Positions 15,472-23,821 of a stretch of 64,000 nucleotides of DNA are shown one piece after another. The stretch comes from Streptomyces sp. NBC_00335. GTDB lineage: Bacteria > Actinomycetota > Actinomycetes > Streptomycetales > Streptomycetaceae. Position 1 is the first letter of the stretch, and each line of letters begins with the position of its first letter. The stretch lies in contig NZ_CP108006.1 of the NCBI RefSeq assembly GCF_036127095.1, positions 62,001 to 126,000 on the forward strand, written 5' to 3'. The position numbers were made by a program, and so were the translations under genes. The notes beneath the pieces are model-generated. The model was not told the DNA's origin and did not search any database. It saw only the letters and a list, made by a program, of their open reading frames with translations.

Positions 15472-16218
15472 ATGACGGACAGTCTCGGCTGGAGGCGCAA
15501 GTTCGGTGTCATCGCCCCCAGCACCAACACCATCGTGGAACCCGACTTCTACCGGATGGCCGTACCCGGTGTGACGGCGCACTTCTCCCGCATCCACATC
15601 CGCGATCAGAACATGGCCCACGACGCCGGCATGGAACGGCTTCTGGAGCAGATCCGCGACGAGATCGGCGCTGCCTGCGAGCGGGTGCTGACCTGCGAGC
15701 CGGACTACATGGTCATGGGCATGAGCGCGGAGACGTTCTGGGGCGGCGTCGAAGGCAACCGGGCCTTCGTCCGGCAGATCCACGACATCACGGGACTGCG
15801 GGTGGCCACCGGCGCCGAGGCCTGCGAGCGGGCCCTGCACCTGTTCGGGGCCCGGCGCATCGCCGTGGTGACCCCGTACCAGCCGGTCGGCGATGCCAAC
15901 GTCGACCGGTTCTTCACCGAGCTCGGGTTCGAGGTGGCCGGCATCAGGGGCCTGCGCTGTCCGACGGCCGTTTCGATCGCGCACGTACCGGAGGCCGAAC
16001 TGCGCTCCGCGCTGGTCGAGCTGGCGGCGCTGCCGGGGGTGGAGGCCATCGTGCAGTGCGGGACGAACCTGTCGATGGTCTCCCTCGCGGACGAGGCGGA
16101 GCGGTGGCTCGGGCTACCGGTGATCGCCATCAACGCCGCCACCTGGTGGATGGCCCTGCGGGACAACGGCCTGCATGAGCCGCTGTACGGCCACGGCACC
16201 CTGCTGCGCGAGCACTGA
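15472..16218 (+). CDS. Maleate isomerase/Asp-Glu racemase-family protein lacking the catalytic cysteines
   Basis: The 247-248-residue protein has the maleate cis-trans isomerase/arylmalonate decarboxylase layout: FGVIAPSTNTIVEPDFYRMA, a central MGMSAETFWGG, then GARRIAVVTPYQPVGDANVDRFF, an IVQCGTNLS segment and LPVIAINAATWWMALRDNG. Maleate isomerase uses two cysteines in CTSGS- and CTNL-type motifs. Here these read MSAET and GTNL, so the pair is missing, although a cysteine lies one residue before GTNL. A paralogue at 28020 has the same changes. An activity on substituted maleates or malonates fits the proposed pyrrole breakdown, but the reaction is open. ATG 15472 directly follows the previous stop. 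Confidence 0.72.
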   Translation: MTDSLGWRRKFGVIAPSTNTIVEPDFYRMAVPGVTAHFSRIHIRDQNMAHDAGMERLLEQIRDEIGAACERVLTCEPDYMVMGMSAETFWGGVEGNRAFVRQIHDITGLRVATGAEACERALHLFGARRIAVVTPYQPVGDANVDRFFTELGFEVAGIRGLRCPTAVSIAHVPEAELRSALVELAALPGVEAIVQCGTNLSMVSLADEAERWLGLPVIAINAATWWMALRDNGLHEPLYGHGTLLREH

Positions 16219-16261
16219 CTCCACCACGACACGGCATGTCTACCAACAGAGGGGGTACCTC

Positions 16262-17608
16262 GTGCCTGCACTGATCCGTCCGGCCCTGGCCGTGCTCATG
16301 GCCCTGTCGCCCCTGGCGGCGGCTCCTCCCGCGGGGGCTCCGCCCACGGCTCCCCCGCCCGCCTCCTTCTCGCCGCACACGGTCGACCCGGACCTGCCCG
16401 GCGCTGCCTTCGCCGTGACGGGCAACGTCGTGGGCGACGTCCGGCAGGAGATCGTGGCCACGGGCTTCGGCCGCTTCACGACCGTTCCGGGCGGCCCGCC
16501 GATTCCCCCGTCGGCCGGCCAGCTCGCCGTCTACCGGCAGAGCGGGCACGGTCTCGACACCTGGTCGAAGCAGCTGGTCTTCGACACCGACGCCGCGATT
16601 CCCTTTCCGAACGAACCGGCCGTGTCCGACGTCGACCGCGACGGCGACCGCGACATCGTGGTGCCGGGGGGCTTCTTCCGCTGCGCGACCGCGTGCGGAT
16701 CCCTCACCTGGTGGGAGCAGCGCAGGGGATCCTGGAAGCGTCATGACATCGTGCCGCCGGGCAGTTCGCCGTTGTTCTACCACCGGGCCCTCCTGGTCGA
16801 CTTCGACCGCGACGGCCGGCGCGATCTGGTGACGGTCGGCGAGTCCTCCCAGCCCGTCACCCGGATCGCGGGCCGGCCGGCGGCCAACGCCTGGATCCAG
16901 GTCTTCCGCGGCACGGCCGGACCCGAGCGCTTCAGCAGCGAACCGGTCGACGTCGCGGCCGGCGGTGGCGCCCTCCCCGTCGTGGAGGACGTCGACTCCG
17001 ACGGGGACCTGGACCTCGCTTCCCCGCAGTACTTCGAGCCCGGAGCCGGATACGTCTGGCTGGAACGCACCGCGGCGCCGAGCCGGGAGCACCCGATGGG
17101 CCGGTTCGCGCGGCATGTGGTCGACACCACGCAGGGCAAGGCCATCGCCCTGCGGCCGGTACGCAACCTCTACGGCGACGGCCGAACGACATGGGTGGGC
17201 TCCAACCACACCAATACGGCCTTCCCTCCGGGCTCGACCGACCCGACCTCGCAGGTGGTCGTCTTCTCGGTGCCCGCGGACCCGCGCTCCGCTTGGACCG
17301 CGACCGCCGTTTCGAACGGCATCACCTCGCGCGGGCGGGCCGGCCAGGCCGCGCCCGGGGTGTTCGGCAGCGGCGACCTGGACGGGGACCGTGACGTCGA
17401 TCTCCTGGTGTCCGGCGACGGTGACGACCGGCTGTTCTGGCTGGAGCAGAAGGCCGATCACACGTTCGCGACGCACGTCCTGGCGAGCGGTGCGGGTCAG
17501 GCCGGAGGCGCCGTGGTGACCGATCTCGATCGCACCCGGCCCCGGCGCAACGAGGCCGTGTTCACCGTCTTCGAGTCCAACAGCGTCATGTTCTGGACCC
17601 GCGACTGA
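16262..17608 (+). CDS. Secreted FG-GAP/VCBS repeat protein
   Basis: The 448-residue protein starts at GTG 16262 (AGAGGGGG upstream). It has a signal peptide (LIRPALAVLMALSPLAAAPP) and a proline-rich linker. The body contains FG-GAP type calcium-binding blades: DVDRDGDRDIVVPGG, DFDRDGRRDLVTVGE, DVDSDGDLDLASPQ and DLDGDRDVDLLVSGD, implying a beta-propeller folded outside the cell. Such propellers bind ligands or cofactor-bearing partners and are rarely catalytic alone. It is the last gene of the operon, 43 bases after the isomerase-like gene, and is followed by a strong terminator. A role in binding extracellular pigment or plant debris is a guess. Confidence 0.75.
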   Translation: MPALIRPALAVLMALSPLAAAPPAGAPPTAPPPASFSPHTVDPDLPGAAFAVTGNVVGDVRQEIVATGFGRFTTVPGGPPIPPSAGQLAVYRQSGHGLDTWSKQLVFDTDAAIPFPNEPAVSDVDRDGDRDIVVPGGFFRCATACGSLTWWEQRRGSWKRHDIVPPGSSPLFYHRALLVDFDRDGRRDLVTVGESSQPVTRIAGRPAANAWIQVFRGTAGPERFSSEPVDVAAGGGALPVVEDVDSDGDLDLASPQYFEPGAGYVWLERTAAPSREHPMGRFARHVVDTTQGKAIALRPVRNLYGDGRTTWVGSNHTNTAFPPGSTDPTSQVVVFSVPADPRSAWTATAVSNGITSRGRAGQAAPGVFGSGDLDGDRDVDLLVSGDGDDRLFWLEQKADHTFATHVLASGAGQAGGAVVTDLDRTRPRRNEAVFTVFESNSVMFWTRD

Positions 17609-17640
17609 GTCGTCGCGGGGACGTTCTCCCTCGCATACGA

Positions 17641-17679
17641 AACGGCATCCTCCCGGCCGCGTGCCGGGAGGATGCCGTT
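17641..17679. terminator. Bidirectional intrinsic hairpin
   Basis: A perfect 17-base stem (left arm 17641-17657, right arm 17663-17679, 5-base loop CGCGT) lies between the convergent ends of the FG-GAP gene and the secreted hydrolase. No long T-run follows, as is common in Streptomyces terminators. Confidence 0.85.
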
Positions 17680-17699
17680 CTGTTGGACAGGTCCTGGCC

Positions 17700-18677
17700 T
17701 CAGTAGGACTGCTGGACCGTGACCGCGGAGTCGGCGGAGTCTCCCCAGTAGCGGACGTAGGACCGGGCGAAGGAATCGCCGAGCGAGGCCTTCAGGAAGA
17801 GGGCCGACCATCGGGCGGAGGTACGTATGCCGTCGACCTGGCCGGTGGTCTGGGCCGAGGGGTCGGGGGCCGCGCCGGCGGGGTTCTGGACGTTGGTGAT
17901 GCCGTAGTGGTTGACCCCGGCCACGGTCACGAGGGCCTTCGGCTTGAGCTGGAGTGCCTCGTACGTGGCGTGGGCGGCTGCCGGGGCGGCGACGCCGTCG
18001 GCGGCTCCCTGGATCAGCGCGACGGGCACCGTGTTGGCGATCGGGGCGACGGGGCCGCCGCCGGGCGGGGCGTTGTTGGTGCCGAAGAAGGCGGCCGCCT
18101 TCAGTTCCGCGGGCTTGACGGCGCCCGGCGGGAGGCCGAAGCAGAAGGGCGGTGCGCACTGGCCCTGGACGGTCGCGACGCCGGCGGCGCCGCCGAAGGA
18201 GTGACCGAGGAGAGCGAAGGAGGCGGGGTCCAGCCGGCCGGCGAGGGGGCTGTCGGCCCTGGTGTTCTCGGCCTTCGACCAGGCGACGGTGGTCAGGCTC
18301 TGGTCGGCGGAGGCCCACAGACCGGGGATGCCGAACACCGCGCGGAGGTGGTTGGGCACCACGACGACGAAGCCGAACGCGGCCACGGTGCGGGCGTATC
18401 CCTCGTAGTGGCTCTTGTCGACGTTGGCGCCCTGCTGGAGCAGGACGACCGGAAGCCGGCCGCCCGTTTCGGGGTAGTAGACGTCGGCGGCGTCCGGCCC
18501 GACGGTTGCCGTGTAGACGAGGGTGGGGAAGGTGGTGGGGCTCTCGGGGGTCTCGGCCGCGGCCGCCGTGCCGGCGGTGGAAGCGGCGGTCAGGAGGGCG
18601 AATCCGAGCAGGCCCGCCGCGATGCCGCGGCTGGTGCGGCTGGTGCGGCGCCGTGCGTGGTGCGTGGTGTGTGCCAT
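17700..18677 (-). CDS. Secreted chlorophyllase-like alpha/beta hydrolase
   Basis: The 325-residue protein has a twin-arginine-rich N-terminus (RRRTSRTSRG) and a hydrophobic signal core ending in GTAAAAETP. The fold follows chlorophyllase: LPVVLLQQGANVDKSHYEGY, then VAAFGFVVVVPNHLRAVFG, the elbow ALLGHSFGGAAGVA, an aspartate in VALIQGAADGVAAP and a histidine in VAGVNHYGI. Four cysteines or fewer suggest a simple secreted enzyme. It could dephytylate chlorophyll outside the cell. A generic secreted esterase is the alternative. ATG 18677 follows a TTG in frame, and the ATG is preferred although the ribosome-binding site is weak. It lies 115 bases after the MFS gene. Confidence 0.72.
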   Translation of the reverse strand: MAHTTHHARRRTSRTSRGIAAGLLGFALLTAASTAGTAAAAETPESPTTFPTLVYTATVGPDAADVYYPETGGRLPVVLLQQGANVDKSHYEGYARTVAAFGFVVVVPNHLRAVFGIPGLWASADQSLTTVAWSKAENTRADSPLAGRLDPASFALLGHSFGGAAGVATVQGQCAPPFCFGLPPGAVKPAELKAAAFFGTNNAPPGGGPVAPIANTVPVALIQGAADGVAAPAAAHATYEALQLKPKALVTVAGVNHYGITNVQNPAGAAPDPSAQTTGQVDGIRTSARWSALFLKASLGDSFARSYVRYWGDSADSAVTVQQSY

Positions 18678-18719
18678 CAAGCAGTCCGTTCTTCTTGGCC
18701 GTCTTCGGCGAGTACTGGC

Positions 18720-18750
18720 TTGTCTGTACTGGCTTGTCTTGCGGGAACGT
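18720..18750. repeat. Short tandem duplication upstream of the secreted hydrolase
   Basis: The 14-base sequence TACTGGCTTGTCTG is repeated almost exactly in the 115-base gap between the MFS and hydrolase genes. It may be a regulatory half-site pair or a simple duplication. Confidence 0.4.
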
Positions 18751-18794
18751 CCTTGCCCGGAGCGCGAGTCGACCGCGTCGGGGTGTGGCTCGGG

Positions 18795-20219
18795 TCAGAC
18801 CGACCGGCGGGCTGCCTCGGCCGCGTCGGCCTCGTAGGAGCCCCGGCCGCTCAGGACGACCGCGGATCCGACGAGGAGGGGGAGGAGGACCACGAGGAAG
18901 GCGGTGCGCAGCGATCCCGTGGCATCGGAGGCGAGGCCGATGAGCCAGGGGCCGAGGGATCCGCCGAGCGTGACGAGCAGTTGGAGGACGGCGAAGCCGA
19001 GGCCCCGGCGTTCGGCCGCGACGACGTCGGCGTTCGCGGCGGTGAGGTTGGCGAGCGCGGCGGCGAAGCCGAAGTTGGCAAGGGTGAAGCACAGGGCCTG
19101 GGGAATGAGGACCTGCAGGGTGACGGCTCCGGCCAGGGCAAGGGTGCCGAGGAGGAGTCCGGCGCCGCCGATGGCGATACGGCGGCCCTTGCGCGGGCCG
19201 CGGTCCCGGTCTCCGAGCCAGCTGCCCGTCACGATTCCCGCGACGATGCCGACCAGCCCGCTCCCGCCCGCCACCGCGGCCGCCTCCGCCTCGCCGAGGC
19301 CGAAGAAGCGGTCGTAGTAGGAGGGCATCCAGTAGAAGAGGCCTCCCAGGCCGAAGAAGAGGATGCTCAGGCCGGTGACGACCTTGCGCAGGGTGCGGAT
19401 GCGCAGGAGTTCGCGCAGCTGGGTGAGCAGCGGGGGCGGTACGGGACGGCCGCCGCTCGGTGCGGGGACCGGATCCGGGGTGCCGGGTTCGGTGGTGGGC
19501 TCGGTGGCGGGGTCGGGGTCGCCGCCCTCGCGCCGGTACCACAGGGTGAGGCGGTCGCCGGTGCCCCGGACCGGTTCGCGCAGGGTGAGGACGAGGAGGG
19601 CTACGAGGAGGCCGGGTACGGCGACCAGGAAGAATCCCGTGCGCCAGCCGACGCTCTCCGCGAGGGCCCCGCCCGCGATGACGCCGATGGGCAGGCCGCC
19701 GAAGTAGGCCATGCGTTCGTAGCCGAAGGCCCGGGTACGTCCGGGGCCGGGGTAGCAGTCGGCGAGGAGGCTGGAGGCGGGTGGGTTGTAGAGCTGCCCG
19801 GCGGCCCCGAGGAAGACGCGGACGGTGAAGAGGGCGAGGTAGCTGCCGACCAGCCCGGTGCCGACGGTGAGGAGCGACCAGACCGCGACGACGGCGGCCA
19901 CGGTCCAGTTGCGGCGGGCGGTGTCGGCGAGACGGCCGGCGGGGAGCAGCAGGATCACGGCGGCGAGCGATCCGGCGGTGGCGATGGCGCCGCCGGCGGC
20001 GTCTCCGAATCCGAACTCCTCCTGGATCTTGGGCAGGGCGCCTGCGAGGAGGTTGTACTCGATGCGGTCGATCGCCGCGACGAGGGCGATGCATACGGCC
20101 GGCCACCATCCGAACGGGGCGGGTGCGCCCCGCCGGACGGTGACCGGGGGCCGCCCGGGGAACACGGTGAACGCGCGCCGCTCACGATCGGGGTCGAGGT
20201 GGGGAACGGGTGCGCTCAC
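18795..20219 (-). CDS. MFS transporter
   Basis: The 474-residue protein is a 12-helix major facilitator. Helix 1 carries WWPAVCIALVAAIDRIEYN, the loop 2-3 region has GRLADTARRNW, and motifs such as GLPIGVIAGGALAESVGWR and a long central loop rich in Pro/Thr/Glu follow. The layout resembles the spinster/ACS-type branch, which moves lipids, organic anions or drugs. The GTG start has GGAGGAG upstream. Lying between two secreted chlorophyllase/cutinase-like hydrolase genes, it may import a hydrolysis product (pheophorbide-like acid, phytol or diacid). The substrate is not readable. Confidence 0.82.
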   Translation of the reverse strand: MSAPVPHLDPDRERRAFTVFPGRPPVTVRRGAPAPFGWWPAVCIALVAAIDRIEYNLLAGALPKIQEEFGFGDAAGGAIATAGSLAAVILLLPAGRLADTARRNWTVAAVVAVWSLLTVGTGLVGSYLALFTVRVFLGAAGQLYNPPASSLLADCYPGPGRTRAFGYERMAYFGGLPIGVIAGGALAESVGWRTGFFLVAVPGLLVALLVLTLREPVRGTGDRLTLWYRREGGDPDPATEPTTEPGTPDPVPAPSGGRPVPPPLLTQLRELLRIRTLRKVVTGLSILFFGLGGLFYWMPSYYDRFFGLGEAEAAAVAGGSGLVGIVAGIVTGSWLGDRDRGPRKGRRIAIGGAGLLLGTLALAGAVTLQVLIPQALCFTLANFGFAAALANLTAANADVVAAERRGLGFAVLQLLVTLGGSLGPWLIGLASDATGSLRTAFLVVLLPLLVGSAVVLSGRGSYEADAAEAARRSV

Positions 20220-20289
20220 GGTGCTCCTCCGGGCTCCCCCGGGATCCTCCGGGCAGGGATCGGCACCGAAGCCGATCAGCGGGGCGGGG

Positions 20290-21225
20290 TCAGGGCTTGG
20301 CGGTGTACACGACGCCCGGCAGGGTCTGGGCGGCCGCGCCCCACACCTGGTCGCGCAGGGAGGCGTCGAGGCCGAGGGTGTGGAGCAGGTAGGTCGTGGT
20401 GACCGAGCGGGTGAGGCGCTGCTGTTCGGCGCGGGTGACCGATCCGCTGTCGCAGCCGAAGCCGTTGCTGTCGGTGAAGCCGCAGTGGAAGCCGCCGGTG
20501 ATGACGCGGAGCTGGGTGGGGGCGGGCTTCGCGTCGTACATCTTGCGCTGGTTGCCCTCGACGCCGGCGATGGTGTCCTTGCTGCCGCCGACGTACTGGG
20601 CCGGGACGGTGAGGGCGGCGGAGGCGGTGACCGCGGAGGGGTTGGTCTCGGCGGCGGCGAGGGTGGTGACGGTCTTGACGGCCGGGTTGCGGGACGCGGC
20701 GAGCAGGGCCGCGCCGCCGCCCATGGAGTGGCCGGACACGGCGTAGCGGCCGGTGTCGACGGTGCCCGCGAAGCGGGATCCGGTGGTGGAGTTCTGGGTG
20801 GTCAGCCAGGTGAGGCCGGCGTTGAGGTCGTCCGCGAAGCCGGTGTGGCTGGGTGCCAGGCCGCCCTGGGATTTGGGAGTGACCGTGATGAAGCCCCACG
20901 AGGCGTAGTGGCGCAGGGTGCTCTCGTACTTGGAGATGTCCTGGAAGAAGCCGTGGCCGAAGGCGAGGCCGGGGTGGAGGCCCTGGGCGACGGGTGCGTT
21001 GGCGCCGGCGGTCGTGCCGGGGTACCAGACGCGGGCGCTGTAGGAGCGGCCGGCGGCGGAGACGCTGACGTCCGTGTAGGCGACGGGGTAGGCCCCGGGC
21101 GAGGCGGGGTCGGCCGCCGCCGCGGCGGCGGTGTGGGGGGTGGCCGCCAGGGCGGTGGGGGCGGACAGCGTCGCGGCGACGGCCAGCATGATGGCTGGGA
21201 CGGCGCGCTTGAGGGTGCGTAGCAC
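20290..21225 (-). CDS. Secreted cutinase/polyester-hydrolase-like alpha/beta hydrolase
   Basis: The 311-residue protein has a signal peptide (VPAIMLAVAATLSAPTALA), then the dienelactone/PET-hydrolase type fold with AQGLHPGLAFGHGFFQDIS, the elbow AVSGHSMGGGAALLAAS, the acid residue region VPAQYVGGSKDTIAG, and GGFHCGFTDSNGFGCDSG with the catalytic histidine and a likely disulfide. Close relatives include chlorophyllase-like and PET-degrading enzymes. Control by the island operator (21323-21348) ties it to the catabolic regulon. It may act on phytyl esters or on cutin, which sits with chlorophyll in leaf litter. GTG 21225 has AGGAGGG upstream. Confidence 0.75.
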   Translation of the reverse strand: MLRTLKRAVPAIMLAVAATLSAPTALAATPHTAAAAAADPASPGAYPVAYTDVSVSAAGRSYSARVWYPGTTAGANAPVAQGLHPGLAFGHGFFQDISKYESTLRHYASWGFITVTPKSQGGLAPSHTGFADDLNAGLTWLTTQNSTTGSRFAGTVDTGRYAVSGHSMGGGAALLAASRNPAVKTVTTLAAAETNPSAVTASAALTVPAQYVGGSKDTIAGVEGNQRKMYDAKPAPTQLRVITGGFHCGFTDSNGFGCDSGSVTRAEQQRLTRSVTTTYLLHTLGLDASLRDQVWGAAAQTLPGVVYTAKP

Positions 21226-21322
21226 GGTGGTGCCCTCCTGTGGGGGTATCGGAGAGGGAAACGCTGTGTGCTACTTCAGCATATTGACGCGCACACGCCA
21301 ATAGTCCGGGTGTTTCTTTCTA

Positions 21323-21348
21323 CGAAACACTGTTGACCCTGAGGGAAC
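21323..21348 (-). promoter_or_regulatory. Regulon operator upstream of the secreted hydrolase/MFS unit
   Basis: CGAAACACTGTTGA (21323-21336) matches the left two half-sites of the island operator and a GGGAAC half-site follows at 21343-21348. It lies just beyond the stop of the upstream membrane-protein gene and about 100 bases before the hydrolase start, giving the 20290-18795-17700 group its own promoter. Confidence 0.6.
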
Positions 21349-21351
21349 GTC

Positions 21352-21972
21352 TCAGGCGTGCAGGGCAGGCCGTGCCTGGTCACGCCGCACAGCGGCGAGC
21401 AGACCCGCCAGCATCATGGCCTCCCCCAGGTTCCCCAGCGGCGGCGCCGCGAAGGCCGCGGCCGAGGCCGCGAACACGGCGAAGGCGCCGAGGGCGATCG
21501 CGGGTGTCCCTCCGCGGATCCATGCGGCAGCCCCGATCAACAGGAGCAGCACGATCGCCAGGACGGCGGCCACCGGGAAGCCTCCCGGCTCGGCGTCCGC
21601 GTAGCGCAGGGTGTCCGCCCAGTGGCGGGGCAGCAGATGCAGGCCCGGCAGGGTGGTGACCGTACCGAGCACGGCCAGCGCGCCGGCGGCGGCCCACGCG
21701 GCGCCGAGGGCGTTGCGGCCGGCGCGCAGGGCGAGGGCGGCGCACGGCACGACGAGCGGGGTGCCCAGGGCGTGGACGACGAAGCGGCCGGCGCTCAGTG
21801 CCTCCAGCAGCCGACCCTCACCCAGCAGGGAGCCTGCTGCCACGACGGCGGAGTCGTAGGCGAGGGCGCAGCCGAGGAGGCCGGTGAGCCGGCCGGCCGG
21901 GCCCGTACGCCATGCGGCGGCGGCGAGCAGGATCTGGAGGGTGGCCAGCAGGGCCAGCCCGGCGGAGATCAC
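21352..21972 (-). CDS. Polytopic membrane protein
   Basis: The 206-residue protein has about six hydrophobic helices (GLALLATLQILLAAAA, PLVVPCAALAL, AVLAIVLLLLIGAAAWI, LGAFAVFAASAAAFAA) and short loops. The family is not recognised. Its GTG start overlaps the stop of the acyl-CoA ligase gene by four bases, so the two are co-translated. It is similar in size and helix number to the membrane protein at 14770 but I see no clear sequence match. Confidence 0.6.
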   Translation of the reverse strand: MISAGLALLATLQILLAAAAWRTGPAGRLTGLLGCALAYDSAVVAAGSLLGEGRLLEALSAGRFVVHALGTPLVVPCAALALRAGRNALGAAWAAAGALAVLGTVTTLPGLHLLPRHWADTLRYADAEPGGFPVAAVLAIVLLLLIGAAAWIRGGTPAIALGAFAVFAASAAAFAAPPLGNLGEAMMLAGLLAAVRRDQARPALHA

Positions 21973-23771
21973 CGGGCTGCCTCACCGCGCCGGTAGAGCG
22001 CCTCGATCCGTTCGGCGTACCGGGCGGTGACCGCGGCGCGCCGGACCTTGAGCGTCACGGTGAGCTCGGGTCCGCCGGGCGTCCACGGCTCCGCGATCAC
22101 CTCGTGGACACGGATCCGTTCGGGCCGTGAGAGGCGGGTGTTGGCGTCGGCCACGGCTCGTGCGACGGCTTCCGCGAGGGCGGCGGCGAGTTCGGGGTGC
22201 ACGTCGAAGGGCTCGGCGGGGGTGATGCCCTCGCGGCGGGCCCAGGCGGCGACCGCTTCCGGGTCGGGGACGAGGAGGGCGACGTTGAAGGGCCTCGCGT
22301 CGCCGATGACGACGGCGTGGGCGATCAGGGGCGAGGATTCCTTCAGGACCCCTTCGATGCGGGCGGGGGCCATGTTCTTGCCGCCGGTGCTGATGATGAG
22401 GTCCTTCTTGCGGTCGACGATGCGGACGTCTCCGTCGGCGTCGAGGGCGGCGATGTCCCCGGTGTGCAGCCAGCCCTCCGCGTCGATGGTCCGCGCGGTG
22501 AGCTCGGGCTCTCCGCGGTAGCCGCGCATCAGGAAGGGGGCCCGTACGAGGAGCTCGCCGTCGGCGGCGATCTTGACCTCGGCACCGGGGACGGGTCGGC
22601 CGACCGTTCCGGGCCGCTGTCCGCCGGGGGGTGCGATCAGGGCGATGCCGCTGAGCTCGGACATGCCCCAGGCGTCGGTGAGGGGCAGTCCGAGCGCCTG
22701 GAAGAACTCCTGGAGCCCCTCGGGCGCGGGCGCGGCTCCGGTGATGCAGATCCGGGCACGATCGAGTCCGATGCGCCGGCGCAGTGCGCCGAGGACGCCG
22801 TCGGCCTCCTCCAGTTCCTTGTGCTCCGGCGCGGTCATGGTGCCGGCGGACCGGCGGTGGGCGAGGCGGCGGCCGGTGGCGAGTGCGTTCTCCACGAGTT
22901 CGCGAAGTGCCGGGTCGGTGTCCGCGAGCGCGCTCTCCAGGGCGGCGCGCGTGCGCTGCCAGACGGCCGGGACGGCCCCGAAGAGGGTGGGCCGCACGAA
23001 GGTGAGGGCCTCGGGCAGCCGGGACATGTCGTCCAGACAGGTCAGACGGGTTCCGCAGAGGAGGTGGGTGTAGTGCGAGCCCCACCGGTCGGCGATGTGC
23101 GCGGCGGGCAGGAAGGAAATGTGACTGTCCCGGCTGCTGACCTCCAGCACCTGCTGGGTGCCGGCGAGTTGGCTCATCATGGCGCGGTGGGTGATCTCGA
23201 CGGCCTTCGGGCGGCCTGTGGTGCCCGAGGTGTGGATCAGGGTCACGAGGTCGTCGGGCCCTACGTCGCCGAGGGCCGAGGCGAGTTCGAACGGGCCGGG
23301 CGCGCTCGCCTCGACGTCGCCCAGCACGAGCACGTCGTCCTGCTCGGGGTGTCCATCGCCGTCGACGGTGACCAGGTACATGACGGCCGTGCCGGTGACG
23401 GCGACGCGCAGCACGGGCAGGAAGCGGCGTTCGGTGACGACCACACGGGCAGCGGTACCGGCCAGCAGGTCGTGTATCTGGTCCGCGGGCAGGCTGTTGT
23501 AGAGGGAGAACGGCACGGCACCCAGGTGGAGGGCCGCGCAGTCGGTGACGTGGAATTCGGGCCGGTTGGTGAGCATGAGGGCGACCGGTTCGCCCCGCCG
23601 GACGTCGAGGTGGCGCAGCGCGGCGGCGACGGAGGCGACGCGGTCGGCGTACTGGGCCCAGGTCAACGCGGTGCCGGTGAGGGTGAGCAGGGCGGGTTCC
23701 TGCGGCTGGGCTGCCACGGTCCGCTGGAAGGCCTCGCAGAGGGTGGCGGGCGGATCGGTCGCGGGCGTCAT
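21969..23771 (-). CDS. Long-chain fatty acid-CoA ligase (AMP-forming)
   Basis: The 600-residue protein is an ANL-superfamily ligase. It shows the P-loop LIHTSGTTGRPKAVEIT, the FLPAAHIADRWG segment typical of long-chain (FadD15-like) members, DAWGMSELSGIAL, GWLHTGDIAALDADGDVRIV, and DRKKDLIISTGGKNMAPARIE. It activates a long-chain acid with ATP and CoA. In this island the obvious substrate is phytanic/phytenic acid from the phytol tail. ATG 23771 has GAGGAG upstream. The ORF stays open further upstream but the sequence there is out-of-family shadow. Confidence 0.87.
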   Translation of the reverse strand: MTPATDPPATLCEAFQRTVAAQPQEPALLTLTGTALTWAQYADRVASVAAALRHLDVRRGEPVALMLTNRPEFHVTDCAALHLGAVPFSLYNSLPADQIHDLLAGTAARVVVTERRFLPVLRVAVTGTAVMYLVTVDGDGHPEQDDVLVLGDVEASAPGPFELASALGDVGPDDLVTLIHTSGTTGRPKAVEITHRAMMSQLAGTQQVLEVSSRDSHISFLPAAHIADRWGSHYTHLLCGTRLTCLDDMSRLPEALTFVRPTLFGAVPAVWQRTRAALESALADTDPALRELVENALATGRRLAHRRSAGTMTAPEHKELEEADGVLGALRRRIGLDRARICITGAAPAPEGLQEFFQALGLPLTDAWGMSELSGIALIAPPGGQRPGTVGRPVPGAEVKIAADGELLVRAPFLMRGYRGEPELTARTIDAEGWLHTGDIAALDADGDVRIVDRKKDLIISTGGKNMAPARIEGVLKESSPLIAHAVVIGDARPFNVALLVPDPEAVAAWARREGITPAEPFDVHPELAAALAEAVARAVADANTRLSRPERIRVHEVIAEPWTPGGPELTVTLKVRRAAVTARYAERIEALYRRGEAAR

Positions 23772-23821
23772 GAGGGCTCCTCGGGAGGGGAAGAAGGGCC
23801 GCCGGGGCCCTCGTAGGGGTC

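Noticed and set aside
7362..17608. Bilin or chlorophyll biosynthesis cluster of a phototroph
   Set aside because: No haem oxygenase, chelatase or photosystem genes occur, and the hydrolases and oxidases point to breakdown.
17497..20109. An 870-codon minus-strand frame across the hydrolase and MFS genes
   Set aside because: It is out of frame with both real genes on the same strand and is almost only Arg, Pro and Gly.
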